DNA of 64,000 bases, taken from the NCBI GenBank assembly GCA_947599875.1, contig CANQFV010000004.1, positions 47,091 through 111,090 on the forward strand. Reading direction: 5' to 3'. A model generated the notes under the pieces. It had not been told where the DNA came from. It saw only the letters and a program-made list of their open reading frames with translations, and searched no databases. Of the stretch, positions 8,190-17,610 are shown one piece after another. Both the position numbers and the translations under genes were made by a program. Position 1 is the first letter of the stretch. Every line of letters begins with the position of its first letter. The DNA is from an uncultured Oscillospiraceae bacterium. Its GTDB lineage: Bacteria > Bacillota > Clostridia > Oscillospirales > Oscillospiraceae.

Positions 8190-8974
8190 GCGGGCCGGAG
8201 AAAAACAAAAAAGCCCCTCCCCTCTCCCGGGGGAAACAGGTCATAAAAGTCCTGGCCCCAGCCGTTTTTTGGCTGGGGCTGTGGCAGCTTGCGGCGTGTC
8301 TTGTGCGCCAGGAGCTTTTTATCCCCTACCCCGCGACCGTGGCAAGGCGGCTCTGGGAGCTTCTCCCCACCGCCGCCTTCTGGCAGATCACCGGCGCCAC
8401 GCTCCTGCGGATCTTAGTGGGGACCATACTCGGTGTAGGGGCGGGGTGCGTGCTTGCCATGCTCACCTTTCTGTCCCCCGCCGCTTCGGCGGTACTCTCC
8501 CCGGCGATCCGGGTGATCCGGGCCACGCCGGTGGCCAGCTTTATCGTCCTGATCCTGCTGTGGGTTGGCTCCTCCCTGCTGCCGGTGCTGATCGCCGCGC
8601 TGATGGTTCTCCCCGTGGTGTGGCAGGACGCCTCGGCGGGGCTGAACAGCCCCCCGGAGGAGCTTTTGGAGATGGCGGACGCCTATGAGATGGGCCTGTG
8701 GCGCAGGTTCCGGTATATCCGTCTCCCCGCCGCCCTGCCCTATCTGAAGAGCGCGGTTTTAAGCTCCATCGGCCTTGCCTGGAAATCCGGCGTGGCCGCG
8801 GAGGTGCTGGCCTACCCCCGCCGGGCCGTGGGGACCCAGATCTACACCTCCAAGCTGTATTTGGAGATCCCCTCCCTGTTTGCCTGGACTATCGTAGTTG
8901 TGGTGTTGTCCCTCATTATCGAGGGGGTCGTCCGCCGGGCGCTCAGGGGGAAGGGAGGGACAGATGAAGCTTGA
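8186..8974 (+). CDS. ABC transporter permease (SsuC-like)
   Basis: Integral membrane permease of 262 residues with about six hydrophobic segments and the cytoplasmic coupling loop EELLEMADAYEMGLWRRFRYIRLPAALP, which matches the EAA-type loop of SsuC/TauC/NMT1 permeases. It starts with GTG inside the binding-protein stop (GTGA overlap) and ends 11 bases inside the ATPase gene. It forms the channel of the three-gene importer. Confidence 0.88.
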   Translation: MSGPEKNKKAPPLSRGKQVIKVLAPAVFWLGLWQLAACLVRQELFIPYPATVARRLWELLPTAAFWQITGATLLRILVGTILGVGAGCVLAMLTFLSPAASAVLSPAIRVIRATPVASFIVLILLWVGSSLLPVLIAALMVLPVVWQDASAGLNSPPEELLEMADAYEMGLWRRFRYIRLPAALPYLKSAVLSSIGLAWKSGVAAEVLAYPRRAVGTQIYTSKLYLEIPSLFAWTIVVVVLSLIIEGVVRRALRGKGGTDEA

Positions 8975-9521
8975 ACACGTCTCCTTCTCCTACGGGGAAA
9001 AGGTGATTTTTCACGATTTCAGCCTGGCGCTCCCGGACACGGGGGTCACGGCCCTGTCCGGCCCCTCCGGGTGCGGAAAGACCACCCTTCTGCGCCTTCT
9101 GGCCGGGCTGGAAAAACCGGACTCCGGCCGGATCGACGCCCCCGGCCCCGCCGGGACAACCATTCTCTTCCAGGAGGACCGGCTCCTCCCGGGCCTGACG
9201 GCCGCCGCCCAGCTCCGGGCGGTGCTGGGCCGGGGCGTGGACGCGGAGGGCCTTCTCCGGGCCGTGGGTCTGGAGGGGGAGGGCGGCACCGGGACGCGGC
9301 AGCTGTCCGGCGGGATGCGCCGCCGCGTGGCCCTGGCCCGGGCCTTGGGCCGGGCCGGAAGGTCGCGCCTTGTGCTTCTGGATGAGCCGTTCACCGGCGT
9401 GGATCCCCCCACCGCCCGGAGGATCATGGACGCCTTCCGGGGGCTCGATATCCCCGTGATCCTCACCGCCCACGACGACCACTCCCTGTCTCTGGCGGAT
9501 AAAATGATACCGGTCAAATAA
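8964..9521 (+). CDS. ABC transporter ATP-binding protein (SsuB-like, short)
   Basis: ATPase of the same importer. Walker A GPSGCGKTT, signature LSGGMRRRVALARAL, Walker B RLVLLDEPF and the H-loop histidine in LTAHDDHS are present. At 185 residues it is shorter than the usual 230-260 of SsuB proteins; the helical region and C-terminal tail are trimmed. The ATG at 8964 follows GGAGGGA and overlaps the permease by 11 bases. A strong terminator follows 10 bases after the stop. Confidence 0.88.
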   Translation: MKLEHVSFSYGEKVIFHDFSLALPDTGVTALSGPSGCGKTTLLRLLAGLEKPDSGRIDAPGPAGTTILFQEDRLLPGLTAAAQLRAVLGRGVDAEGLLRAVGLEGEGGTGTRQLSGGMRRRVALARALGRAGRSRLVLLDEPFTGVDPPTARRIMDAFRGLDIPVILTAHDDHSLSLADKMIPVK

Positions 9522-9531
9522 GGCCAAAAAA

Positions 9532-9580
9532 GTCCCGTCCGTGAATCCTGAGAGATTCACGGACGGGACTCTTTTTTTAA
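9532..9580 (+). terminator. strong terminator after the SsuABC-like operon
   Basis: Perfect 16-bp stem, arms at 9532-9547 and 9554-9569, 6-base loop, then TCTTTTTTT. The A-rich left flank would let it work from both sides. Confidence 0.95.
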
Positions 9581-9592
9581 CCTAACATCAAT

Positions 9593-9672
9593 AGTTTTTG
9601 CGGGGCTTTGCCCTGCAAAAACTCCGCAGTTTCCCCTTGTCGGGAAAAGGCCAAAGGCCTTTTTCCGGCAGG
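9593..9672 (-). repeat. modular hairpin element, deleted copy (modules 4 and 1)
   Basis: Module 4 is AGTTTTTGC...GCAAAAACT at 9593-9622. A remnant CCGCAG/TTTCCCC marks lost modules 2 and 3. Module 1 at 9639-9670 is nearly identical to the one in copy A (AAAAGGCC-AAA-GGCCTTTTT). It begins about 10 bases after the stop of the ABC exporter gene to its right and probably terminates that operon. Confidence 0.75.
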
Positions 9673-9680
9673 ATTAAGCT

Positions 9681-11573
9681 TTACGCCTTTTTCAGCGCCC
9701 TCTGCTGTTCATCAAACTGCAGGGTGTAGAGCTTGTAGTATCTCCCCTTCCGGTGGAGCAGCTCCTGGTGGGTGCCCTGCTCCTGAATGACGCCGTGGGA
9801 GAGGAGGATAATGTTGTCCGAGTGCTGGATGGTACTGAGCCGGTGGGCCACGATGAGCATGGTGCCGATGTTCTTCATCTTCTCCAGGGAGTCCTGGATC
9901 AGGATCTCCGTCTCCGTGTCGATGTTGGCGGTGGCCTCGTCCAGGATCATCACCTCCGGCCGGTGGAGGATCGTCCTGGCGAAGGAGAGAAGCTGGCGCT
10001 GGCCGGCGGAGAAGTTGTTGCCCCGCTCCCGGACCACCTCGTCAAGGCCGCCCTCCAGGCGGTTGATAAAGTGGTCGGCGTTGACGTACCGGCAGGCCTG
10101 CCAGATCTCCTCGTCGGTGAAGGAGTCCTCCCGCAGGACGATGTTGGAGCGGATGGTGCCGGAGAACAGGAACACGTCCTGGAGCATCTGGCCGAAGTGG
10201 CGGCGGAGGGAGGCGATCTTGATGTGGCGGATGTCAATGCCGTCAATGAGGATCTGGCCCTTCTGGATGTCGTAGTTGCGGCAGATCAGGCTGAGGATGG
10301 TGGTCTTGCCGGAGCCTGTGGCCCCCACGAAGGCCACGGTCTCCCGGGGCTTCACATGGAAGCTCACGCCCTTCAGCACCCACTCCCCGGGGACATAGGA
10401 GAACCACACGTCGCGGAACTCGATGTCGCCCTGGATGTGATCCAGCTCAATGGCATCCGGCTCGTCCGTAAGCTCCGGCTCCAGGTCGAAGATGGCGTAG
10501 ATCTTCTCCGCCGAGGCGAAGGCGGATTGCAGCTGGTTAAACTGCTCGGCCAGGGTCTGGATGGGGTTGAAGAATTTGGAGATATACATGTAGAAGGTGA
10601 CCAGGGTGCCGCTCTCGATGGTCTGGCCCAGGAAGACGGTATTCCTGATATACCCCCGCCCGCACAGGTACAGAAGGCACAGCACGGAGCTGATGTACAG
10701 CATGTACACCATTGGCCGGAAGATACCGAAGACCAGGGTCATGTTCCGCCGGGCCACACGCAGGCCGTTGGATTTCTCCAAAAACTCCTGCATCTTGGCG
10801 TCCTCCCGGTTGAAGATCTGGGTGATCTTGATGCCGGACAGGTTCTCGGAGAGGTAGGTATTGATGTCGGTAGTCCGATCCTTCACCGTGCGGAAAACCC
10901 GGCGGGTGAAGGTGCGGAAGATGACGGTGAACAGCACCAAAAACGGGATGAAGCACAGCACCATCAGCGTAAGCTCCAGGTTCAAAATGAGCATGGCCGC
11001 CAGGACGCCGGCGATAACGAAGACGTTGCGGATCATGTTCACCAGGATGTTGGTGAACATCATGGAGATGGCGTTTGTGTCGTTGGTGACGCGGGTCACA
11101 AGCTTTCCCACGGGGATCTGGTTCAGCTGGTTGTGGGAGAGGCTCTCGATGTGGGTGAACAGATCCTGGCGCAGGGCGGACAGGATCTTCTGGCCCGTCT
11201 TTTGCAGGATGATGGACTGGAAATATGTGCTGACCAGGGACACGATCAGGATGCTGGCGTAGAGCGCCACCCGGACGAACAGTTCCCGAAGCTCAAAGTC
11301 GTCCTTGATCACCGTCTCGATATCGCCCACAAGGATGGGGGAGATGATGTCGTAGGCGATGGACACGATCATCATAAACAGCACCGCCAGAAAGCTCTTC
11401 CAGTGGGGCTTGGCGTAGGGCAGCATCCGGGCCATGATCTCCCCGTCCGGCATGTTCCGGTCGAAGGTGACGGCGGCCTTTTTGCGCTTCAGGGTTATGT
11501 AGGCAGCGATGAACAGCACGGAGAAGACGCCCACAATGGCGCCCACGATATAGAGGGGGGTAAACTCACCCAT
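9681..11573 (-). CDS. heterodimeric ABC exporter, subunit with canonical ATP site (YheH/BmrD-like)
   Basis: Fused six-helix membrane domain and nucleotide-binding domain, 630 residues. Walker A GATGSGKTT, a catalytic glutamate in VMILDEATANID and the H-loop AHRLST are intact, but the signature is FSAGQ rather than LSGGQ. That pattern fits the half that supplies the working Walker motifs in a heterodimer. The ATG at 11573 follows AAGGAGG and overlaps the partner's stop by eight bases (ATGGGTGA). Family members export drugs or peptides; the substrate is unknown. Confidence 0.9.
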   Translation of the reverse strand: MGEFTPLYIVGAIVGVFSVLFIAAYITLKRKKAAVTFDRNMPDGEIMARMLPYAKPHWKSFLAVLFMMIVSIAYDIISPILVGDIETVIKDDFELRELFVRVALYASILIVSLVSTYFQSIILQKTGQKILSALRQDLFTHIESLSHNQLNQIPVGKLVTRVTNDTNAISMMFTNILVNMIRNVFVIAGVLAAMLILNLELTLMVLCFIPFLVLFTVIFRTFTRRVFRTVKDRTTDINTYLSENLSGIKITQIFNREDAKMQEFLEKSNGLRVARRNMTLVFGIFRPMVYMLYISSVLCLLYLCGRGYIRNTVFLGQTIESGTLVTFYMYISKFFNPIQTLAEQFNQLQSAFASAEKIYAIFDLEPELTDEPDAIELDHIQGDIEFRDVWFSYVPGEWVLKGVSFHVKPRETVAFVGATGSGKTTILSLICRNYDIQKGQILIDGIDIRHIKIASLRRHFGQMLQDVFLFSGTIRSNIVLREDSFTDEEIWQACRYVNADHFINRLEGGLDEVVRERGNNFSAGQRQLLSFARTILHRPEVMILDEATANIDTETEILIQDSLEKMKNIGTMLIVAHRLSTIQHSDNIILLSHGVIQEQGTHQELLHRKGRYYKLYTLQFDEQQRALKKA

Positions 11574-13347
11574 TGTGATCGCCTCCTTCCTCCTCCAGCT
11601 TCTGGAGGTCCACCATATGCTTATATTCCGGACACGTCTCACAAAGCTCGGCGTGGCTCCCCACAGCCAGGAGCTTCCCGTCCTCCAGATAGAGGATCTT
11701 GTCCATCCGCTCGATGGTGGAGATGCGGTGGGCGATGAGGATGGTGGTCTTGCCCTTGCGGGTCCTCTCCAGATTGTCCAGAATGGTTTTTTCCGTACTT
11801 GTATCCACGGCGGATACGGAGTCGTCCAAAATCAGGATGGGCGCGTCCTTCAGCAGGGCGCGGGCAATGGAGATCCGCTGCTTCTGCCCGCCGGAGACGG
11901 TGACGCCCCGCTCGCCCAGGACGGTCTCATACCCCTCGGTAAATTCCCGGATGTTGCCGTCCACGTCGGACAGGACGGCGGCCTCGGTGACCTTGTCCAT
12001 ATCGGGCTGGCCGTTTGTAAAGGCGATGTTCCTGGCGATGGTGTCGGAGAACAGGAAGTTGTCCTGGGGCACATAGGCGCAGGCGGCCCGGACATCGTGG
12101 ATCTTCACCGTATTCACGTCGTGCCCGTCCACAAAGACCGTGCCGTCCGGCACGTTGTAGGTGCGCAGGATCAGATCCACAAGGGTGGTCTTCCCCGCCC
12201 CCGTGCGGCCCACGATGCCCACGCTCTCCCCGGCGTTGACGGTGAAGGACACGTCCTTCAGAACGTCATACTCCCCGCCGGGATAGCGGAAGGTCAGATC
12301 CTTAAAGGTGATGGCGCCGCGCACGTCCGTAAGCTCCGCGACGCCCTCCCGGTCCACCACGTCCTGCTTGGCGTCCAGAAGCTCGGAGATGCGCTTCAGG
12401 GAGGCCTTGCCCCGGCTTGTCATGTCGATAAGCTCGGAGACGGCCATAATGGGCCAGACAATGGCGTTGAAGTAGCCGATGTACTCCACCAGTTGACCGG
12501 CGTTGAACACGTCCTTGTGGACGAGGTAGCCGCCGTAGCCCAGCACCACGCAGACCACGGACTCCACAAACAGCGTCACCAGGATGTGCAGGAGAACGGA
12601 GGCCCGGGTAAAGTCCACGTTGGCCTTCTCGTTCTCCCGGTTCAGCTCCTTAAACGCCCACAGCTCCTTTGCCTCCTTGACGAAGGCCTTGATGACGGCG
12701 ATGCCGGAGAAGGACTCCTGGGAGAAATCGGACAGCTTGGAAAAGGCCGCCTGGCGGATGTCCCATTTCTTCTCCATGTACCGGCCCACAACGGTGCTGG
12801 CGCCGAACAGGAGGGCCATCGGGATCAGGGAGAGGCCGGTGAGCAGATGGTCCATCTGCCACATCCGGTAGATGGACAGCGCCCCCAGCATCAGCGCGTC
12901 CGCCGCCATAAGCAGGCCGTTGCCGTAGCAGTCCTGCACCGTGTCAAGGTCGTTGGTGAAAAGGCTCATCAGATTGCCCACCTTGTTCACCTGGTAAAAC
13001 TGCTGGCTCAGATCCTTGCAGTGGTCGAACATGGTGTTGCGGATCCCCGCCTCCACCCAGATGGCGGAGCCGAAGAAGCAGATACGCCAGAGGAAGCGGC
13101 CGAACACCATACTGATCACGACCACCAGCATGGGCAGGCAAATCTCATCCAGGAGGAAGGTCATATCAAATGTGCGCAGGACCCCGTCCACCATGACCAC
13201 GCCGTCGTTCATGCCGTTGACCACCATCTGGTAGAGGCGGGGCACAACCAGCTGCATGTAGTCCACCACGCCCAGGGCCAGAAGGCCCAGCAGCAGCAAC
13301 GGGCCGTACTTTAAGTAGTATTTATTTATGTACTTTCCGAATATCAT
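11566..13347 (-). CDS. heterodimeric ABC exporter, subunit with degenerate ATP site (YheI/BmrC-like)
   Basis: 593 residues: six-helix membrane domain then nucleotide-binding domain. Walker A GRTGAGKTT and signature VSGGQKQR are present, but the Walker B catalytic glutamate is replaced by aspartate (ILILDDSVSAVD). This is the usual degenerate half of exporters such as BmrC or TM287. The start at 13347 follows GAGAGG. It overlaps the next gene by eight bases, so the two make one heterodimer. Confidence 0.9.
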   Translation of the reverse strand: MIFGKYINKYYLKYGPLLLLGLLALGVVDYMQLVVPRLYQMVVNGMNDGVVMVDGVLRTFDMTFLLDEICLPMLVVVISMVFGRFLWRICFFGSAIWVEAGIRNTMFDHCKDLSQQFYQVNKVGNLMSLFTNDLDTVQDCYGNGLLMAADALMLGALSIYRMWQMDHLLTGLSLIPMALLFGASTVVGRYMEKKWDIRQAAFSKLSDFSQESFSGIAVIKAFVKEAKELWAFKELNRENEKANVDFTRASVLLHILVTLFVESVVCVVLGYGGYLVHKDVFNAGQLVEYIGYFNAIVWPIMAVSELIDMTSRGKASLKRISELLDAKQDVVDREGVAELTDVRGAITFKDLTFRYPGGEYDVLKDVSFTVNAGESVGIVGRTGAGKTTLVDLILRTYNVPDGTVFVDGHDVNTVKIHDVRAACAYVPQDNFLFSDTIARNIAFTNGQPDMDKVTEAAVLSDVDGNIREFTEGYETVLGERGVTVSGGQKQRISIARALLKDAPILILDDSVSAVDTSTEKTILDNLERTRKGKTTILIAHRISTIERMDKILYLEDGKLLAVGSHAELCETCPEYKHMVDLQKLEEEGGDHNG

Positions 13348-13406
13348 GTCAAACCTCTCGCCAAAAAATGAAATCGCGTGCAACCCGTCTTTTCGCAAGG
13401 ATGCTC

Positions 13407-13412
13407 ATTATA
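13407..13412 (-). promoter_or_regulatory. extended -10 promoter for the second exporter pair
   Basis: TATAAT preceded by TGG on the minus strand (extended -10), 60 bases upstream of the ATG at 13347. No good -35 is seen. It suggests this pair can be transcribed apart from the MarR-led pair. Confidence 0.6.
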
Positions 13413-13495
13413 CCATACGGTGACGAAAAAAGCCATATAGTTTTGAAAAAAATCATTGCATTTCTTGCGGACTTTCAGGGGCAAAAGTCATTCCC

Positions 13496-15301
13496 TTATT
13501 CGTACTGGCTGGCGTAAAGCTTGTAATAGAACCCCTGGAGGGCCATCAGCTCCTGATGTGTCCCCTGCTCCACCACCTCGCCGTGGTCGATGACCAGGAT
13601 CCGGTCGGCGTTCTGGACGGTGGACAGCCTGTGGGCGATGACGAAGCTGGTGCGGCCCTTCATGATGCCCCGGATGGCCTTTTGCACCTGGCGCTCCGTG
13701 GTGGTGTCCACGTTGGAGGTGGCCTCGTCCAAAATCAGCATACTGGTGTTGTAGAGCATGGCCCGGGCGATGGTGAGCAGCTGCTTCTGGCCCTTGGAGA
13801 TGTTGCCGCCGTCCTCGGAGATCACCGTATTGTACCCCTCGGGCAGGCGCATGATGTAGCTGTGAATCATAGCCGCCTTGGCCGCAACCACCACCTCCTC
13901 CTGGGTGGCGTTCTCCTTGCCGTAGGCGATGTTGTCAAAGATCGTCCCGTTAAAGACCCAGGTGTCCTGCAGCACCATCGCGTAGCTTCGGCGCAGGGAA
14001 TCCATCGTGTATGTCCTGGACTCCCGCCCGTCCACGCTGATGCTGCCGGAGTTCACGTCGTAAAACCGCATGAGCAGGTTGATGATGGTGGTCTTCCCCG
14101 CCCCCGTGGGGCCGACGATGGCCACGGTCTGGCCGGGTTGGGCGTCCAGGGACACGTTTTTCAAGATCATCTTGTCCCGGGTGTAGCCGAAGTTCACGTT
14201 CTCCACGCTCACGGCGCCCTTGCAGTCGGTGAGGCGCGCCGCCTCCGGGCCGTCCTTAGGCTCCTCCGGCTCATCCAAGAATTGGAACACCCTCTCCGCC
14301 GCCGCCAGGGCGGAATAGATCTCGTTGATGATGTTGGAGATCTCGTTGATGGGGCCGGAGAACTTCCTGGAGTACAGCACAAAGCTGGAGATCTGGGTCA
14401 GGCCCACGATCTTCAAAAGGTACAGCACCGCGCCGCCCATGCCGATGGCGGAGAGGCCGAAGTTGTTGATCATGCCGATGGTTGGCCCCATTGTCACGCC
14501 CAGGCTGTCGGAATTTTTGTACGCCTCGGCGGCGCTGCGGTTGATGGCGCTGAAATTCTCCGTCACCCGATCCTCGTTGGCGTAGGCCAGGATGGTCTTC
14601 TGCCCGGAGAACATCTCCTCGGCGAAGCCGTTCATGGTGCCGTAGGCCGCGCTGCGCTTGGAGTACAGGGGCCGCGTCTTTTTGGACATGTATCTGGTGA
14701 ACCAGATGGACACGGGGATGGTGAAGATCATGCACGCCAGCAGCGGCGGGGAGATGATGACCATCATCACAAAGCTACCCACCACGGTGACAAGGCTTGT
14801 GATGATCTGCACCACGTCGGAGGACAGGCTGGTGGTCACCACATCCACGTCGTAGCTGACGCGGGAGATGATGTCGCCAGCCTGGTTCTTGTCAAAAAAG
14901 CTCACGGGCATGACCATCAGCTTGTGGAACACGTCCCGGCGCATGTGGTTGGCGATCCTCCGCGCCACGCGGGCCATACCGATGCTCACCAGGAAGCTGA
15001 GCAGCGAGCTGCCCACATAGAAGATGAGCATCTGCACCGCGTAGTAGGTCACCCCGGCCATATCCACGTTGCCGGTGGTCCCCGTATCCCTGTTCCGGTT
15101 GAAGCCCTCTTCCACGATCCCGATGGCCTCGCCGGCCAGCTTAGGCCCCGCCAGATTCCCCAGGTTGCTGAGGAACGCCAGCGCCACAAGGCCTAAAACC
15201 ACCCATTTATACACGGCCAGATATTTGATGATCCTGATCAGGGTCCCCTTTGTATCCTTCGGGCGGCGTTTTTCTCCGCCCCTGTCGCCTTTTCCCGGCA
15301 T
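13496..15301 (-). CDS. heterodimeric ABC exporter, subunit with canonical ATP site (YfiC-like)
   Basis: 601 residues with a six-helix membrane domain and a nucleotide-binding domain. Walker A GPTGAGKTT, Walker B MLILDEATSNVD with the catalytic glutamate, and H-loop AHRLST are intact; the signature reads ISKGQ instead of LSGGQ. It therefore completes the ATP site with the degenerate partner encoded 15 bases upstream. The ATG follows GAGGGGAGGGG. An arginine/lysine-rich N-terminal tail precedes the first helix. Confidence 0.9.
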   Translation of the reverse strand: MPGKGDRGGEKRRPKDTKGTLIRIIKYLAVYKWVVLGLVALAFLSNLGNLAGPKLAGEAIGIVEEGFNRNRDTGTTGNVDMAGVTYYAVQMLIFYVGSSLLSFLVSIGMARVARRIANHMRRDVFHKLMVMPVSFFDKNQAGDIISRVSYDVDVVTTSLSSDVVQIITSLVTVVGSFVMMVIISPPLLACMIFTIPVSIWFTRYMSKKTRPLYSKRSAAYGTMNGFAEEMFSGQKTILAYANEDRVTENFSAINRSAAEAYKNSDSLGVTMGPTIGMINNFGLSAIGMGGAVLYLLKIVGLTQISSFVLYSRKFSGPINEISNIINEIYSALAAAERVFQFLDEPEEPKDGPEAARLTDCKGAVSVENVNFGYTRDKMILKNVSLDAQPGQTVAIVGPTGAGKTTIINLLMRFYDVNSGSISVDGRESRTYTMDSLRRSYAMVLQDTWVFNGTIFDNIAYGKENATQEEVVVAAKAAMIHSYIMRLPEGYNTVISEDGGNISKGQKQLLTIARAMLYNTSMLILDEATSNVDTTTERQVQKAIRGIMKGRTSFVIAHRLSTVQNADRILVIDHGEVVEQGTHQELMALQGFYYKLYASQYE

Positions 15302-15316
15302 CTTATTCCCCTCCCC

Positions 15317-17071
15317 TCACGCGATCTCGCCCATCTGTACCTGGAAGGTCTCCCGGTACGTCCGGCAGGTCTTCATCAGCTCCTCGTGGGTGCCGTAGCC
15401 GATGCACTTTCCGTTGTCCAGCACCAGGATCCTGGTCATGTTCATAACGCTGGACACCCGCTGGGCGATCATGATGATGGTACTCTCGTCATATTCCTGG
15501 CCGATGGCCTTGCGCATGGCCGCGTCCGTCTTGTAGTCCAGGGCGGAGGAGGAGTCATCCAGCACCAGGATATCGGGCTTGGCCGCCAGGGCGCGGGCCA
15601 CAAAGATCCTCTGCTTCTGGCCGCCGGAGAGGTTGGCGCCCTTAATGGCCGCCTCGTGTTCCAGTCCGTCAGGCAGACCCGCCACAAACTCCGCGGCCTG
15701 GGCGTCCCGGACGGCCTGCAAGATGTCATCCTCCGGCACCTCCCGGCCGAAGGTGATGTTCTCCCGCAGGGTGTCCTGGAAGATCATGTCGTTCTGGAAC
15801 ACCGTGCCGAAGCGCCGGCGCAGCTCGTCCTTCTCGTAGGAGCGCACGTCCCGGCCGTCCACAAAGATCCCGCCGGAGGAGGCGTCATAAAACCGCATCA
15901 GCAGGTTGATAATGGTGGTCTTTCCGCATCCGGTGGGGCCGATGATGCCCAGGCTCTCCCCCCGCTTCAGGGTGAAGGAGATATCAGACAGGGCTTTCTC
16001 CCTGGTCTCCCCCACAAAGCCCGTCTTGTCGGCGGAATCCGCGCCGTAGCTGAAATCCACGTTCTCAAACCGGATGAAGCCCTCCCCGGAGGGCTTTTTG
16101 GCCTCCTCGGGCATCAAAATGTGGAGATCCGTGTCCGCGCAGATCACCGTGTCGATCCTGTTGGCGCTGGCGGAGGCCCGGGACATGGTCATAAAGATCC
16201 GGGAGAGGCCCATAATGCCCATCGTCACCATGTTGAAGTATGTGAGAAACGCCAGGATGACGCCCGGCTCCATGTTGCCGTTGTTCACCCGGCGGGCGCC
16301 GATGATGACCACCAGGGCCAGGCCGATGTTCAGGCACATCTGCATAAACGGCCCGGGAATGGCCATCACCGTGGTGGCGGTGATGTCGCTTTTTGTCATG
16401 TCCTCGTTGACGGCGGCGAAGCGGCGGGTCTCATAGTCCGCCTTGGACAGGGCCTTCACCACACGGATGCCGGTTATGTTCTCCCGCATCACCCGCACCA
16501 CCGCGTCGAGCTTGGCCTGAACCTTGGCATAGAGGGGCAGGCCCTTGGCCGAGACGCCCAGGATGATGATCAGCAGCAGCGGCAGCATCACCACCATGAT
16601 GAGGGCGAGGCGCAGATCCATGAGCATGGACACCAGGATCCCGCCCACCAGCATCATGGGTGCGCGCACGCACATGAGCTGGAGCTGCTGGACGGCCGAC
16701 TGGACGTTGTAGCTGTCGGAGGTCATGCGGGAGATGAGGCTGGGCAGACCGAAGGCGTCAAACTGATTTCCTGACAGGTTCACCGTCTTGCGGAAAAGAT
16801 CCTGGCGCACATCGTAGCTCACATGGTGGGCGTTGTCGATGGCCCTCCTGTTGGCCCGGACATTCAGCTCCCGGCAGACAAGCGCTGTGAGGAACATCCC
16901 CAGCCCCCAGAGGATCACGGGCAGCAGCTCCCCCCGGGGCACCACCTTGTCAATGATATACTCGAAAATCGTGGGCAGGAGCAGCTCCACCACAGTGCCG
17001 CACAGCTTCATCACCATAGCGATGAACACAAATTTCTTGTACCGGCCCATATATCGGAAAATCAACTTCAT
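15317..17071 (-). CDS. heterodimeric ABC exporter, subunit with degenerate ATP site (YfiB-like)
   Basis: 584 residues. Walker A GPTGCGKTT and signature LSGGQKQR are normal, but Walker B has aspartate (ILVLDDSSSALD) and the H-loop histidine is glutamine (IAQRVSS). Both changes are typical of the non-hydrolysing site in heterodimeric exporters. The ATG at 17071 overlaps the MarR stop (ATGA), so it is the first gene controlled with that regulator. Confidence 0.9.
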   Translation of the reverse strand: MKLIFRYMGRYKKFVFIAMVMKLCGTVVELLLPTIFEYIIDKVVPRGELLPVILWGLGMFLTALVCRELNVRANRRAIDNAHHVSYDVRQDLFRKTVNLSGNQFDAFGLPSLISRMTSDSYNVQSAVQQLQLMCVRAPMMLVGGILVSMLMDLRLALIMVVMLPLLLIIILGVSAKGLPLYAKVQAKLDAVVRVMRENITGIRVVKALSKADYETRRFAAVNEDMTKSDITATTVMAIPGPFMQMCLNIGLALVVIIGARRVNNGNMEPGVILAFLTYFNMVTMGIMGLSRIFMTMSRASASANRIDTVICADTDLHILMPEEAKKPSGEGFIRFENVDFSYGADSADKTGFVGETREKALSDISFTLKRGESLGIIGPTGCGKTTIINLLMRFYDASSGGIFVDGRDVRSYEKDELRRRFGTVFQNDMIFQDTLRENITFGREVPEDDILQAVRDAQAAEFVAGLPDGLEHEAAIKGANLSGGQKQRIFVARALAAKPDILVLDDSSSALDYKTDAAMRKAIGQEYDESTIIMIAQRVSSVMNMTRILVLDNGKCIGYGTHEELMKTCRTYRETFQVQMGEIA

Positions 17072-17487
17072 TTTATGTCGTTCTCCCTCTTCCACCTGAC
17101 GTGGGCGTCTATGATCTTCTCCAGCATAGCCCGCAGCTGTTCCCGCTCCTCCGGGCTTAGCGCCCCGAAAAGCCGGTCGTCCCCGATGGGGCGCGGCTCG
17201 GCGGCGCGTTTTTTCCCCTCGTCCGTGAGCCGCAGCACCACCCGGCGGCGGTCAGTCTCGTCCGTCTCCCGGGTGATCACGCCGTATTTCTCCATCCGGC
17301 TCACCAGCTCGCTCAGGCTCCCGGCCTGGATCCCCAGGGCCTCCTGAAGCTCCCGCTGAGTCAGCTCCCCTCGCTCGTTGAGCAGGGCAATGATCCGCCT
17401 GCGGCTGGCATTTCCGCCGATCCGGCGGCAGAGAATGTTTGAACACTGGAAAAACAGCTCATGAAGTGAGATCGATTCCTCGCCTTC
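17068..17487 (-). CDS. MarR-family transcriptional regulator
   Basis: Winged-helix repressor-type protein, 139 residues from the GTG at 17487, which follows GGAGG by 8 bases. The reading frame extends to an ATG 20 codons upstream, but that region holds the promoter and a palindrome, so the GTG is preferred. Visible: RELQEALGIQAGSLSELVSRMEKYGVITRETDETDRRRVVLRLTDEG, the recognition helix and beta wing. It leads an operon with a YfiB/YfiC-type exporter, a common arrangement in which the regulator senses an exported toxic compound. Confidence 0.88.
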   Translation of the reverse strand, partial: EGEESISLHELFFQCSNILCRRIGGNASRRRIIALLNERGELTQRELQEALGIQAGSLSELVSRMEKYGVITRETDETDRRRVVLRLTDEGKKRAAEPRPIGDDRLFGALSPEEREQLRAMLEKIIDAHVRWKRENDIK

Positions 17488-17515
17488 CACGTTTTTCGCC
17501 TCCAAATTCTTTAGG

Positions 17516-17527
17516 TTCCTTAAGGAA
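17516..17527. promoter_or_regulatory. candidate MarR operator
   Basis: TTCCTTAAGGAA, a perfect 12-bp palindrome that overlaps the end of the -10 box and covers the transcription start. This is the expected place for autorepression. Confidence 0.55.
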
Positions 17528-17554
17528 TATACGCTTGTCATGCCCAAATGTCAA
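17526..17554 (-). promoter_or_regulatory. sigma-A promoter of the MarR-exporter operon
   Basis: TTGACA at 17549-17554, a 17-base spacer and TATATT at 17526-17531 on the minus strand. It is close to consensus. Confidence 0.85.
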
Positions 17555-17610
17555 GGCTCCTAACGAATTTTTTCGCAAAAATATCCGGGTCCCATGGCCC
17601 GGATACTTTA

